Shown: positions 35,531 to 44,285, counted from the stretch's first letter. The stretch is DNA of 64,000 nucleotides from Shewanella gelidimarina (GCF_023283945.1 NZ_JAKIKW010000010.1:62001-126000); one strand, 5' to 3'. The notes: generated from the sequence alone by a model not told the origin. Program-made: numbers and translations.

Positions 35531-35568
35531 CTAACCCGAATAGCGGCACTTCGGGTTAGTTTTTTTTT
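35531..35568 (+). terminator. strong intrinsic terminator between module B cytochrome and porin
   Basis: CTAACCCGAA and TTCGGGTTAG are perfect 10-base arms around 9 bases, followed on the plus strand by T9. Both flanking genes are on the minus strand, where the hairpin lacks a good T-run. It may stop antisense transcription or act as a partial processing point in the module B mRNA. Confidence 0.75.
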
Positions 35569-35582
35569 ACTAAAGTAGTGAA

Positions 35583-35945
35583 CTATTTATGTTCATACTT
35601 GAATTTTGGATATTTGAAGTTATGACAATCCATACAGATAGCCTTTTTCGGTGTGTGCTCTCCGTGGCATTCCATGCAAGGGGCTTCTTGGCCGTAATGC
35701 ATGCTGTCATGGGGGTTTTGTCTCGCCTCATCGCCTTCACGTTTTGTTTGTTCAGCCAGTTCAGCCATGTCATGGCATTGCAGGCAAGAATTATCAGACG
35801 GGAAAGCTTTCATGCCTTGGTCATGACAGGTTTTACAGCCCGAGTCGTATACCATTTCATGGTAATCACGCTTGTCACGGGCTTGTGCTGAAAGTGCAAT
35901 ACAAGCGCCAAGGACAAGTAAAAGTAATGTGTTAACTGTCTTCAT
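35583..35945 (-). CDS. periplasmic tetraheme cytochrome c (module B)
   Basis: A 120-residue cytochrome with signal peptide (cleavage after AQA) and four CXXCH sites: CKTCH, CLQCH, CMECH and CMDCH. The frame is open 25 codons upstream inside the flavoprotein gene, but MKTVNTLLLL has a signal peptide and a GGAA seven bases before it, so this start is chosen. It follows the flavoprotein by 11 bp. Role as for the module A cytochrome: heme subunit of a split flavocytochrome c. Confidence 0.93.
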   Translation of the reverse strand: MKTVNTLLLLVLGACIALSAQARDKRDYHEMVYDSGCKTCHDQGMKAFPSDNSCLQCHDMAELAEQTKREGDEARQNPHDSMHYGQEAPCMECHGEHTPKKAICMDCHNFKYPKFKYEHK

Positions 35946-35956
35946 CGAAAAATTCC

Positions 35957-37459
35957 TTATGCCTTCATGATTGAACGAGCGGCTGTAACGCCAAATGCCA
36001 TACACTCTGGTGTTGAGCAACCACCAAGACGGCTGACACCATGAACACCACCGGATACTTCACCTGCGGCATAAAGCCCTGGGATTTTTTCGCCCGTTTT
36101 TGCTGCAATCACCTCAGATTTGGTATTGATTTGAATACCGCCCTGACAGTAATGAACCTTTGGCCATAGACGTTGAACGATGAAAGGTGCCGTCAGATAG
36201 ATTCCCGTACTCATATTCATGCGCTTACCAAACTGAGGGTCTTCACCTGTTTTTACGTAGAGGTTCCAATCTTCTATTTGTTTCTTAAGTGCTTTAAGGG
36301 GAAGGTCAAAATGCTTAGCAATGGCGTCGACACTGTCAAATTCCCAGGCAACGTTATATTTCAATACGTTGTTCATTGACGGATCTTTCATTGCTTCATG
36401 CTTAGGAGCAATTAACAGCGCAGGGTTAGGGTTACCCTCTTTATCACGACGTAGCACTTCTAAGTCAGCGCGGGTCTTACGGTCAGCGGTTTCATTCATA
36501 AAGCGTTGACCTGTATTGCGGTCAATCGCCACTGAATGAGGGAAGTTATAGAGTGAGAATCCGGCGCCATAACCAAAACCACCTTCGTCAGGTGATGCCC
36601 AAGGGCCAGATTGGATAAAGCTCAAATGCACTGGCATTGCGCCTTCAGCTATCATGGCAATTAGGCCATCACCTGTTGCACCGCGAGCATTGGTACAGCC
36701 AACATCCGCACCTAGGTTAGGATCAAGTGCTTGACGGAAGCTGACGTTAGCACCGAAACCACCCGTGGCAATTAATACGCCTTTTTCTGCTTTTACATTG
36801 ATTATCTCGCCAGATTCTTCGTGGCCAAAGTGATAGCCGCGGCGCACTTGAATACCGAGTACGGTGCCGTCTTTTGCCGTGATGAGGTGTTCAAATTTAT
36901 GGCGAATTTTGGTTTTAACACCATAACTGCGTGCTGTTTTGAGCATCGGGCGAATAAAGCCTGAACCGCTACGCTCAACCACTTGATGGCTACGTGTGGC
37001 GCTGGTGCCGCCAGTGTTGATGATGTGATCGCGATAAATACAGCCGCAATCTTTGGTGAGTTGGTAGATATAAGGGCCAAGCTCAGCACTGTGGGTAAGC
37101 AGTTCTTCGCTGGCATAACCGCGACCTGATTTAAGTTGGTCTTGAACCATGAGTTCAGCGCTATCTTCAATACCCAATTGCTTCTGCAAATCGGTATTTG
37201 CGAAACAAGCTTGGCCAGCATTCAGAGTACTGTTACCACCGTATACGCCGAGCTTCTCAAATACGACGATATCTTTAGCGCCTAATTTACCCGCTTCGAC
37301 TGCGGCTGCAAGCCCAGCAAAACCTGACCCCACGATAACGATTTCATGCGATTCATCCCATTTGATGTCGGAAGAATTAGCACTAACGGTAAGTGGCGCA
37401 AATGCACCAATCGCTGCAGCTCCAGCGCCTAACTTTAAAAACGAACGTCTTGTTTGCAT
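35957..37459 (-). CDS. Tat-exported FAD flavoprotein reductase (module B)
   Basis: A 500-residue paralogue of the module A flavoprotein. Tat motif TRRSFLKLGAG, FAD motif IVIVGSGFAGLAAA, catalytic Arg in FMNETADRK and substrate Arg in HGVSRLGG are all present. Active-site differences: the HHTMGG stretch of fumarate reductase reads HYCQGG, and the substrate loop reads QSGPWASPDEGG, lacking the His found in module A. The two modules therefore probably act on related but different unsaturated acids. From memory S. oneidensis has a similar trio (tetraheme cytochrome, flavin subunit, TetR) at SO_1413-1415. The divergent TetR gene starts 186 bp away. Confidence 0.88.
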   Translation of the reverse strand: MQTRRSFLKLGAGAAAIGAFAPLTVSANSSDIKWDESHEIVIVGSGFAGLAAAVEAGKLGAKDIVVFEKLGVYGGNSTLNAGQACFANTDLQKQLGIEDSAELMVQDQLKSGRGYASEELLTHSAELGPYIYQLTKDCGCIYRDHIINTGGTSATRSHQVVERSGSGFIRPMLKTARSYGVKTKIRHKFEHLITAKDGTVLGIQVRRGYHFGHEESGEIINVKAEKGVLIATGGFGANVSFRQALDPNLGADVGCTNARGATGDGLIAMIAEGAMPVHLSFIQSGPWASPDEGGFGYGAGFSLYNFPHSVAIDRNTGQRFMNETADRKTRADLEVLRRDKEGNPNPALLIAPKHEAMKDPSMNNVLKYNVAWEFDSVDAIAKHFDLPLKALKKQIEDWNLYVKTGEDPQFGKRMNMSTGIYLTAPFIVQRLWPKVHYCQGGIQINTKSEVIAAKTGEKIPGLYAAGEVSGGVHGVSRLGGCSTPECMAFGVTAARSIMKA

Positions 37460-37593
37460 ATTGTAATCTCCAATTAACTTGGGCTAACAATATGCTTCTG
37501 CCTGTAAGTCAATGATGCGCGAAATCACACTTTGTATTAGGCAATAAAGTTTTTTGTGGCGTTGTTCAAGAAAATGTTTCTTTTGTGTATCTA

Positions 37594-37610
37594 ATTAGGT
37601 TAAGCCTAAT
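37594..37610. promoter_or_regulatory. candidate operator of the module B TetR
   Basis: ATTAGG-TTAAG-CCTAAT is a perfect 6-base dyad in the short divergent region, 36 bp before the TetR start. A half-like copy, ATTAGGCAATAA, lies about 60 bp to the left. This placement suits a regulator controlling both directions. Confidence 0.5.
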
Positions 37611-37645
37611 AATATGGAGGCTCATTTATATTTAAAGGTGAGAAT

Positions 37646-38404
37646 ATGCAATGCCCAAATAATCATTCGGACGCGATTCGTTGTAATCAGTTATTAGATG
37701 TTGCCGAGGAACTTATTGATAATCAAGGTGTTGTGTCGTTTAGGTTTGCGCAGATAGCCAAAGGTGCAGAATGTTCAACAAATACACTATATAAATACTT
37801 TTCATCTAAAGAAGATGTACTGGTATGTTTGTTTTTAAGAAATACAACATCGAGTCAAATCCCTACCTTTATAAAAGAAAATCCTGACCTCACTATTAAT
37901 GAACGTTCAGTACTTGCAGTGTTATTTACCTTTGAAGTTGTGAAGAGAAGCCCAATATTTAATATTTTGAGAGTGGTATCGATTAATAGTATGTTTTGGC
38001 AATTAGCCAGTTCCGATAAAATTGAAGTATTAAAAAATAGAGTTAATTTGTTTTGGAGTCGGATTAAGCGTCCATTAGAAGATGCGGTTGCATCAGGTGA
38101 CTTGCAAGCAACGGAAGCGGACATTAAGGATCTCAGCCAAGCGCTGTATTTTTTCCTTGCGGGTATCACTTCTTCTTTCGAGAGTAAGTTGATGGATGAG
38201 CAGTATTTTACCGCGGAAGATATGCTGGGTTATCGACATATAAGCCGTTTAATGAATCGTTACCAATGGCGAAAGCCTATTAGCCAAGAGATGATGCAGG
38301 GCTTATCATCGCGGATCAGCGACTTTCTCGATAGAGGACATGGCAATATTAGAAGCTGTGAAAATTGTTTAGCGATAGGCAAAAAATCTGATTGCAGAGA
38401 ATAA
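37646..38404 (+). CDS. Cys-rich TetR-family regulator (module B)
   Basis: A 252-residue TetR protein with helix-turn-helix FAQIAKGAECSTNTLYKYF (residues 34-52). Cys at positions 3, 13, 43, 61, 238 and 241 coincide exactly with those of the paralogue at 33448, and a last Cys is at 250, giving C-X2-C-X8-C at the C-terminus. One Cys sits inside the DNA-binding motif. The ligand-binding part is also similar (SVLAVLFTFEVVKRSPIF). AAAGGTGAG precedes the ATG. It is divergent from the module B reductase gene and most likely regulates it in response to substrate, redox state or metal. Confidence 0.88.
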   Translation: MQCPNNHSDAIRCNQLLDVAEELIDNQGVVSFRFAQIAKGAECSTNTLYKYFSSKEDVLVCLFLRNTTSSQIPTFIKENPDLTINERSVLAVLFTFEVVKRSPIFNILRVVSINSMFWQLASSDKIEVLKNRVNLFWSRIKRPLEDAVASGDLQATEADIKDLSQALYFFLAGITSSFESKLMDEQYFTAEDMLGYRHISRLMNRYQWRKPISQEMMQGLSSRISDFLDRGHGNIRSCENCLAIGKKSDCRE

Positions 38405-38573
38405 GGTCACTAGTCAGTCGTTGATGCTGTAAAAGCGCGCCGTATATCTAGTTGCAGGTGTGCTTTATTATCAGCGCTTAAAATGCTGAATAAATTAATG
38501 CTAGCCCGCGTTTTACTTGACTTTTTTGTGACCACTGCATAGTCTGCTCAGTCAGTATTCAAGGTGGTATGCA

Positions 38574-39662
38574 ATGCAAATAAACTATAATTTAAAACCT
38601 GCGTTAGAGCGCCGTACTGAGCAATTCCAACCAACCACAAATGTTGGCTTTGGAAACCTCAGAACTGACCATATGTTTTTAATGGATTATCGCGACGGTG
38701 AGTGGTGTGATCCTAGGGTTGTGCCATACGGTCCATTTCAAGTCGCGCCAGGTGCAATCGCATTGCATTATGGCCAATCTGTGTTTGAAGGTGCAAAAGC
38801 ATTTCAACATGAAGATGGCGAAATCTACACCTTTCGCATTGATAAAAATGCCGAACGCTTAAACCGTTCAGCGGATATTATCTGTATCCCGGCGATCCCT
38901 GAAGCAACGCAAATCGAAGCGATTAATGCGCTCATTGATGTCGACAGACTGTGGTTTCCAATGCAGGAAGACGCCTGTCTTTATATCCGACCTTTTGTGT
39001 TTGCGACTGAAGACCGATTATCGGTAAGCCCAAGCGAAGAATATACTTTCTGTGTGATGTTGAGCCCAAGTGGTCCTTATTATACTGACGGTTTTGATAA
39101 AGCGATTCGTTTGCTGATTAGTGAACGCTTCCATCGTGCCGTCTCAGGTGGCACGGGCGCTTCTAAAGCCGCGGGTAACTATGCTGCGTCATTAAAAGCG
39201 GGTAAAGCGGCTGCAGAATATGGCGCTGCGCAAGTGCTTTATTTAGACGCTAACAACAAGCAAATTGAAGAAGTGGGGGCGATGAACCATTTCCATGTGC
39301 TTAAAGATGGCAGCATCATTATTCCTACGTTTACTGATACCATTTTGAAATCTATTACGTCGCAGTCAATTCTCGATTTAAGCGAATTACTGGGGTGTGA
39401 TGTTCGCCAAGAAACGGTCATGCTCGATAAATTTATTGCCGATATAGAGTCTGGTGAAATTATTGAAGCGGGTGGTTTTGGTACTGCAGCGGTAGTATCG
39501 CCTGTTGGCTCTTACATATTCGAAGATAACCGCATAGTTACCGTCGGTGATGGTAATGTAGGTGAGCATACTAAGCGTATCTACAATGTGTTGACAGAGA
39601 TCCAAAAGGGCCATATAGCCGGGCCTGAAGGCTGGGTAAAGCTGGTTGAACGACGGGTATAA
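38574..39662 (+). CDS. branched-chain amino acid aminotransferase (BCAT type II)
   Basis: A 362-residue PLP-dependent fold-type IV transaminase interconverting Leu/Ile/Val and their 2-oxoacids. The catalytic Lys lies in GGTGASKAAGNYAAS. The N-terminal stretch ALHYGQSVFEGAKAF and the C-terminal SGEIIEAGGFGTAAVVSP match the eukaryote-like class rather than the E. coli-type IlvE, which is encoded separately at 59353. It is preceded by AAGGTGG and ends at a strong terminator. Being outside the ilv operon, it may serve catabolism or leucine synthesis. Confidence 0.92.
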   Translation: MQINYNLKPALERRTEQFQPTTNVGFGNLRTDHMFLMDYRDGEWCDPRVVPYGPFQVAPGAIALHYGQSVFEGAKAFQHEDGEIYTFRIDKNAERLNRSADIICIPAIPEATQIEAINALIDVDRLWFPMQEDACLYIRPFVFATEDRLSVSPSEEYTFCVMLSPSGPYYTDGFDKAIRLLISERFHRAVSGGTGASKAAGNYAASLKAGKAAAEYGAAQVLYLDANNKQIEEVGAMNHFHVLKDGSIIIPTFTDTILKSITSQSILDLSELLGCDVRQETVMLDKFIADIESGEIIEAGGFGTAAVVSPVGSYIFEDNRIVTVGDGNVGEHTKRIYNVLTEIQKGHIAGPEGWVKLVERRV

Positions 39663-39685
39663 TACTTCTGTCGGCATTCAAAATG

Positions 39686-39710
39686 AAAGCTCCCATTGGG
39701 AGCTTTTTTT
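39686..39710 (+). terminator. intrinsic terminator of the BCAT gene
   Basis: AAAGCTCCC-ATT-GGGAGCTTT followed by further T residues (T7 in all), 24 bp past the stop. A strong canonical hairpin. Confidence 0.9.
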
Positions 39711-39857
39711 ATGATTATTTTTTATCGCTAACTCAATGTATGCCAGTCTTATTCAATATTGTTCAGTGCAGAGCGCTTGTCCATCCCCTTGAAAAAACGG
39801 TCTGCAGGACTTTGAACTCCTGCCGAAACATCACATCTTTAATCGGATGGTTCTGTC

Positions 39858-40271
39858 TTATAGTCGAAAGCTGGTATTAATGCGTACAGCTTGACGCGCA
39901 CTGTTTTGCACTGTTGGATAAAACTGTTGATTAGACGTCTCAGCCATAGTCGCTTTGTCTAAAAGTGCTCCCGTGGTGCTATTGATGATCTCTAGTTGAC
40001 GCATTTGTCCGTCACTGTCGACCACGAAAGATATCTGATAACGAGTTCCTGTAAATTCGGCATCACTTGCTGAGCTTGTAGCGAGGCTTGTACGCCAATT
40101 AATTAGCTTATCTTTTGCGACCCAATAATGGGCAAAGTTGGTGCTATCAAGATCGAGAACGCTAACGTGTTGTTGCTTCGCGGTGGTGTTGGTGCAGCCT
40201 AGCAACGACCCCGACAATAATAGCAAACACGTCAAAGAGGCATTTTTAAAATGGAACCAAGTTACCGACAT
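39858..40271 (-). CDS. TonB-C-like small lipoprotein
   Basis: A 137-residue lipoprotein with lipobox SLLGC at about residue 26. The mature part resembles the C-terminal domain of TonB (a YQISFVVDSDGQMRQLEIIN strand pair, then PTVQNSARQAVRINTSFRL). It lacks the N-terminal anchor and Pro-rich linker of real TonB, so it is more likely a TonB-C-fold envelope protein than an energy transducer. No neighbour suggests a pathway. No strong SD was seen. Confidence 0.65.
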   Translation of the reverse strand: MSVTWFHFKNASLTCLLLLSGSLLGCTNTTAKQQHVSVLDLDSTNFAHYWVAKDKLINWRTSLATSSASDAEFTGTRYQISFVVDSDGQMRQLEIINSTTGALLDKATMAETSNQQFYPTVQNSARQAVRINTSFRL

Positions 40272-40591
40272 TTAAAGTATCCCAATAGAAACAAGTGTTA
40301 ACAAGTTGTTAATTTGGGTGTTAATATATAGGTCGAAGATACTACTGTCTAGGTGTTGTGCTCTAGCATTTGACTGATTTAACCTAAAACTAGATGAGAA
40401 ATATTGTTTAAGTGATTAACGGACTTCAAGTGGCTGACATTCCTTATAAAAATCGATTGTGAATATTACCCATTATTAAATGAATTATTTATGATGCTAG
40501 TAAGAGGTAACTTTATCTAATGGACTTTAGCTAAGGGCGACTTTGGTAGCCGCACTGGATAACCATGGCTAGCGTAGAACAAGCAATAAAA
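40272..40591. other. intergenic region, nothing recognised
   Basis: About 320 AT-rich bases between the lipoprotein start and the terminator of the acyltransferase pair. It should include the lipoprotein promoter. No ORF, repeat or structured element was recognised. Confidence 0.4.
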
Positions 40592-40614
40592 AAGGCGCAC
40601 CGTTAGTGCACCTT
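40592..40614 (-). terminator. terminator of the acyltransferase pair
   Basis: AAGG-C-GCAC and GTGC-A-CCTT pair around CGTTA, with A6 on the left giving a minus-strand T-run. It lies about 20 bases beyond the stop of the second acyltransferase. Confidence 0.65.
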
Positions 40615-40633
40615 TGTTCAAATGTTTAATCGC

Positions 40634-41575
40634 TTACTCTGCTGTCTTTTTCTCTGCAATCTGTTCCGTTGGCGCGCCATGTTTTATCATTAGCTGGTGG
40701 ATCTCTTCATCTTTTTCTAACCAGAGTTGATTTAACCAGCGTTGAAATTCGACTCGATAACTGGCCTCAGAGAAGTATCGCTTATTATCAACTTCAGGTA
40801 CTGGAAGGATTTTGATCCGCACCACAATCTTTTTCAAACGACCATGCATCACTTCATGCAAAGCATCTTTCTTAAACACTTCAGGATAGAGTACGGTCAC
40901 GTTCAGCACGTTCGTAAATTGCTCACCCATCGCTGATAAAGCGAAGGCAATACCGCCCGCTTTTGGACGTAATAAATAGCGGTAAGGTGAGTCTTGGCGT
41001 CTATGTTTTTCTTCGGTAAAGCGACTGCCTTCGACATAGTTGATAATCGAGGTCGGCATAAAACGAAACTTTCTACAGGCTTTACGGGTGCTCTCTAAAT
41101 CCTTACCTTTTAACTTCGGGTTTTTCTTCAACTTAGCCGGGCTGGTTCGACTCATAAAAGGCATATCAAGTGCCCAGCAAGCTAAACCTAAAAAGGGCAC
41201 GTACATGAGTTCACGCTTCAAAAAGAACTTAAGCATGGGAATATGGTTACGTAATACATACGTTTGCGCCGCAATATCAAAACCACTTAAATGGTTACTA
41301 ATTAGCAAGTACCAGCTTTTCTTATCGAGGTTTTCTAAGCCTTCAACATCCCATTCCATATCGGCTAACAGCATTAAAATACCGCCATTACAGGTCGCCC
41401 ATCCCCACATAAAACGGTTCATAAGGCGAGTGAGTACAACTCGACCAGCCGTAAATGGCACCACCAGTTTTATGATCCCGCCCAGTGAGATCAGTGAAGT
41501 CCACACAATGGTGTTGATGATCAGTAAAGTGGTACTCATAAAATATAAAAATGAGCCGGGTAAAAAATTCAACAT
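40634..41575 (-). CDS. 1-acyl-glycerol-3-phosphate acyltransferase family protein (YihG-like), copy 2
   Basis: A 313-residue PlsC-family inner-membrane acyltransferase. Two N-terminal hydrophobic segments precede the catalytic HX4D motif in SNHLSGFDI and the glycerol-phosphate-binding motif VEGSRFTEEKH. The layout and length suit the YihG/YihG-like subfamily rather than the essential PlsC. It transfers an acyl chain to lysophosphatidic acid or a similar acceptor. It starts 6 bp after its paralogue, so the two form a tandem operon. Confidence 0.85.
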   Translation of the reverse strand: MLNFLPGSFLYFMSTTLLIINTIVWTSLISLGGIIKLVVPFTAGRVVLTRLMNRFMWGWATCNGGILMLLADMEWDVEGLENLDKKSWYLLISNHLSGFDIAAQTYVLRNHIPMLKFFLKRELMYVPFLGLACWALDMPFMSRTSPAKLKKNPKLKGKDLESTRKACRKFRFMPTSIINYVEGSRFTEEKHRRQDSPYRYLLRPKAGGIAFALSAMGEQFTNVLNVTVLYPEVFKKDALHEVMHGRLKKIVVRIKILPVPEVDNKRYFSEASYRVEFQRWLNQLWLEKDEEIHQLMIKHGAPTEQIAEKKTAE

Positions 41576-41581
41576 CTTGTG

Positions 41582-42487
41582 TTAAGCCTCTTCTCTGGTT
41601 GTTTTAACTTGTGCTAACTCAGTAAGCACTTGATCTTTTTGCTGCCAAATTTGATTCAGCTGGTTTTGGAATTCAATCTTAAACTCACGATCTTTAATAT
41701 AATCACCACGCAGTGATTCGCCAATTTCGCGCACTTGAATATGCACTTTGACCTCTTTAAGTTGCCCACTTATAAATTCCCAATAAGTAGGCACTTTGTC
41801 AGGGTAGCAAATAGAAACATCAACCAACTTATGAATATGGTCGCCCATTGCTGATAGCGCGAAAGCCATACCGCCTGCTTTTGGCTTGAGCAAATGGGTG
41901 AAAGGTGAGTTTTGTTTCTGATGTTTAGCGGGATGAAAGCGTGTGCCCTCAACAAAGTTCATTACACTCACTGGCTTACTTTTAAACTTAGCGCAGGCTT
42001 TACGTGTTATCTCAATATCTTTACCGCGTAACTTCGGGTTTTTACGTAGCTGTGCCGTGCTATAGCGACGCATAAAAGGAAAATCGAGCGCCCACCAAGC
42101 GAGTCCTAAAACTGGAACGAAGATTAATTGCTGTTTCAGGAAAAATTTAAGAAAAGGAATTTTTCCATTTAACACTCGTTGTAAAATGAGAATATCGACC
42201 CAAGATTGGTGGTTGGCAATCACCATATACCACTCTTTTGGGGATAATTGTGCATCACCTTGAACATCAATATCGACGGGATGGAAAATGTCTTCAACTA
42301 ACCCATTGCAACGGATCCATGAGCTAGCACAGAAATCGAGGAAATAAGTGCAAGCGGTACGCGTAAAAGTGAGAGGGATTAGCTTGAAAATACTGACCAC
42401 TAAAATAGGAGTAACCCAAAATGCAGTATTAATGATGTAAAAGAAGAACGCTAAACTTCCCGTAATGCGTGACACAATTGCGCCCAT
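41582..42487 (-). CDS. 1-acyl-glycerol-3-phosphate acyltransferase family protein (YihG-like), copy 1
   Basis: A 301-residue paralogue of the downstream gene. HX4D appears as NHQSWVDIL and the substrate motif as VEGTRFHPAKH. Shared blocks (FLKFFLK, WWALDFPFMRRYS, RGKDIEITRKACAKF) show tandem duplication, with strong divergence in the C-terminal third. The two enzymes may place different acyl chains on phospholipids. No regulator site was recognised upstream. Confidence 0.86.
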   Translation of the reverse strand: MGAIVSRITGSLAFFFYIINTAFWVTPILVVSIFKLIPLTFTRTACTYFLDFCASSWIRCNGLVEDIFHPVDIDVQGDAQLSPKEWYMVIANHQSWVDILILQRVLNGKIPFLKFFLKQQLIFVPVLGLAWWALDFPFMRRYSTAQLRKNPKLRGKDIEITRKACAKFKSKPVSVMNFVEGTRFHPAKHQKQNSPFTHLLKPKAGGMAFALSAMGDHIHKLVDVSICYPDKVPTYWEFISGQLKEVKVHIQVREIGESLRGDYIKDREFKIEFQNQLNQIWQQKDQVLTELAQVKTTREEA

Positions 42488-42618
42488 TGAGGACCCCAGG
42501 ATAAAAAACGGAGACCTATAGTACTCGTTGTAGTGGTTTGTCTCAATCTAGATGTTAATTTTTGCTGATAAAACCAGCAAATAAAGTGTTTTAGCATGCT
42601 AGCTAGCGACTGGTTAGC

Positions 42619-44148
42619 CTAGTACTGTTTTAAGCTTGTGAGTAATCGGTCTATCGCTCGGTACCCTAATGCTTGCGCAATATGGGCCCGCGATACGTCT
42701 TGTTCCTGCTGCAGATCTGCAATCGTGCGGGCGACACGTTGTAGTCGATGGTAACTACGGACCGATAAACCTAAGCGATTGACACTCTCCTCTAGAAACA
42801 ACAGATCAGCCGCACTAAACCGAGCCTCATTCTTTAATTGTTTACCGCTTAATTCACTGTTGAGTGTGCCCGAACGTGCTAACTGAACCTCTCTGGCTGC
42901 ATGCACGCGTTGGGCGATGGTGGTACTGGTTTCTGCGTGAGTATTGCTGCTGTTTAGCGCACCTAAAGGGAGTTTAGGGACATCAATGGTTAAGTCAAAA
43001 CGGTCGAGAAAAGGCCCTGAAAGTTTAGATAAGTAACGAATAATCTGCTCGTTGCTCGCTCTGGCATTATTAACATCGCCACAGGGGCTCGGGTTCATTG
43101 CGGCCACCAGCTGAAATCGACATAAAAAATTGAGCTTGGCCGCGGCTCGCGAAATACTCACTTCTCCGGTCTCCATCGGCTCACGCAGGCAATCGAGCAC
43201 TTTACGAGGAAACTCAGCCACTTCATCTAAAAATAACACGCCGCGATGGGCGAGAGAGATCTCGCCCGGTTTTGGCATTGCACCACCGCCAACCAATGAA
43301 ATTGCTGAGCTAGTATGGTGCGGGCTTCTAAACGGACGTTGGAAGAATTGTTGCCGTTGCATATTTTGTCCTGCAACCGAGTGGATTGAAGCAACCTCAA
43401 GCGCCTCTTCATAACTTAATGGTGGTAAAAGCTGCATCATCCGACTCGCCAACATGGTCTTGCCAGTACCTGGTGGGCCAAGCATCAATAAATTGTGGTT
43501 GCCCGCCGCAGCTATCTCTAGCGCTTGCTTAGCGTGTTGTTGGCCAATCACCTCGCTGAGGCAGTTGTTGCCGGACTCGCCGGTGTTGGATGTCGGCGTT
43601 ATCCATTCTAGGCCAAAATCGATGCTGGGTAACTCCGACTGCCCATGCAGGTATGCGGCTAATGATTGCAGATGGGTCGCAAAATACACTTTATCAAAAC
43701 CGACCAATTCGGCATCGGCGCGATTATCAATCGGCAGTATTATGCGGTTGTTTGCTTTGCTGGCCGCAACAATCACTGGCAGTATTCCTTGGCAATAGCG
43801 CACATGGCCAGAGAGGGCGAGTTCACCGACAAATTCATGTTGTTCAATCGATTTGAGTGGGATCTGTTTTGAGGCGGCGAGAATGCCAATCGCGATTGGC
43901 AGGTCATAGCGGCCACCCTGTTTCGGCAGATCTGCTGGGGCTAAATTGACGGTTATGCGCCGCATTGGGAACTCGAACCCGGCATTAATCAGCGCACTGC
44001 GCACGCGCTCTTTTGCTTCTTTGACTGAGGCTTCTGGGAGTCCGACTAATGAAAAGGCGGGTAATCCATTACTTAAATGGACTTCTACGGTGACCAGAGG
44101 GGCGTCGACGCCGCAGCTTGCGCGGGTTGCAACACAGGCGAGTGCCAT
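42619..44148 (-). CDS. comM: ComM/YifB AAA+ branch-migration helicase (Mg-chelatase-like)
   Basis: A 509-residue protein with an N-terminal ChlI/Lon-like domain (VEVHLSNGLPAFSLVGLPE), an AAA+ core with Walker A GPPGTGKTMLASRM, a Walker B in GVLFLDEVAEF and sensor region AAMNPSPCGD, and the C-terminal Mg-chelatase helical domain (GLSVRSYHRLQRVARTIADL). ComM-type proteins drive branch migration during natural transformation. A TTG two codons upstream extends the frame, but ATG 44148 (MALACVATRA) has AAGGA seven bases before it. It is monocistronic; a long structured non-coding region lies upstream. Confidence 0.93.
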   Translation of the reverse strand: MALACVATRASCGVDAPLVTVEVHLSNGLPAFSLVGLPEASVKEAKERVRSALINAGFEFPMRRITVNLAPADLPKQGGRYDLPIAIGILAASKQIPLKSIEQHEFVGELALSGHVRYCQGILPVIVAASKANNRIILPIDNRADAELVGFDKVYFATHLQSLAAYLHGQSELPSIDFGLEWITPTSNTGESGNNCLSEVIGQQHAKQALEIAAAGNHNLLMLGPPGTGKTMLASRMMQLLPPLSYEEALEVASIHSVAGQNMQRQQFFQRPFRSPHHTSSAISLVGGGAMPKPGEISLAHRGVLFLDEVAEFPRKVLDCLREPMETGEVSISRAAAKLNFLCRFQLVAAMNPSPCGDVNNARASNEQIIRYLSKLSGPFLDRFDLTIDVPKLPLGALNSSNTHAETSTTIAQRVHAAREVQLARSGTLNSELSGKQLKNEARFSAADLLFLEESVNRLGLSVRSYHRLQRVARTIADLQQEQDVSRAHIAQALGYRAIDRLLTSLKQY

Positions 44149-44285
44149 AAACAAATCCTTTTTTTTTAATTGTGGATAGCCCTAAATTCCAATGTGGGCA
44201 GGGGTAAGTTTAGCTAAGGTTATGAATTTTTGGGTTTTGAATTTATTTTTAGCTTGAGTTTTATTTTGGGTTTACAGGCAAAGGC

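Noticed and set aside
37460..37593. CRP or FNR site (TGATGCGCGAAATCACA) upstream of the module B flavoprotein
   Set aside because: Half-site spacing is wrong for both proteins.
39858..40271. TonB energy transducer
   Set aside because: It is a short lipoprotein without the N-terminal inner-membrane anchor, Pro-rich linker or ExbBD neighbours.
42619..44148. Long plus-strand frames opposite comM (for example 43454-43798)
   Set aside because: They are antisense shadows of the well-supported comM frame.
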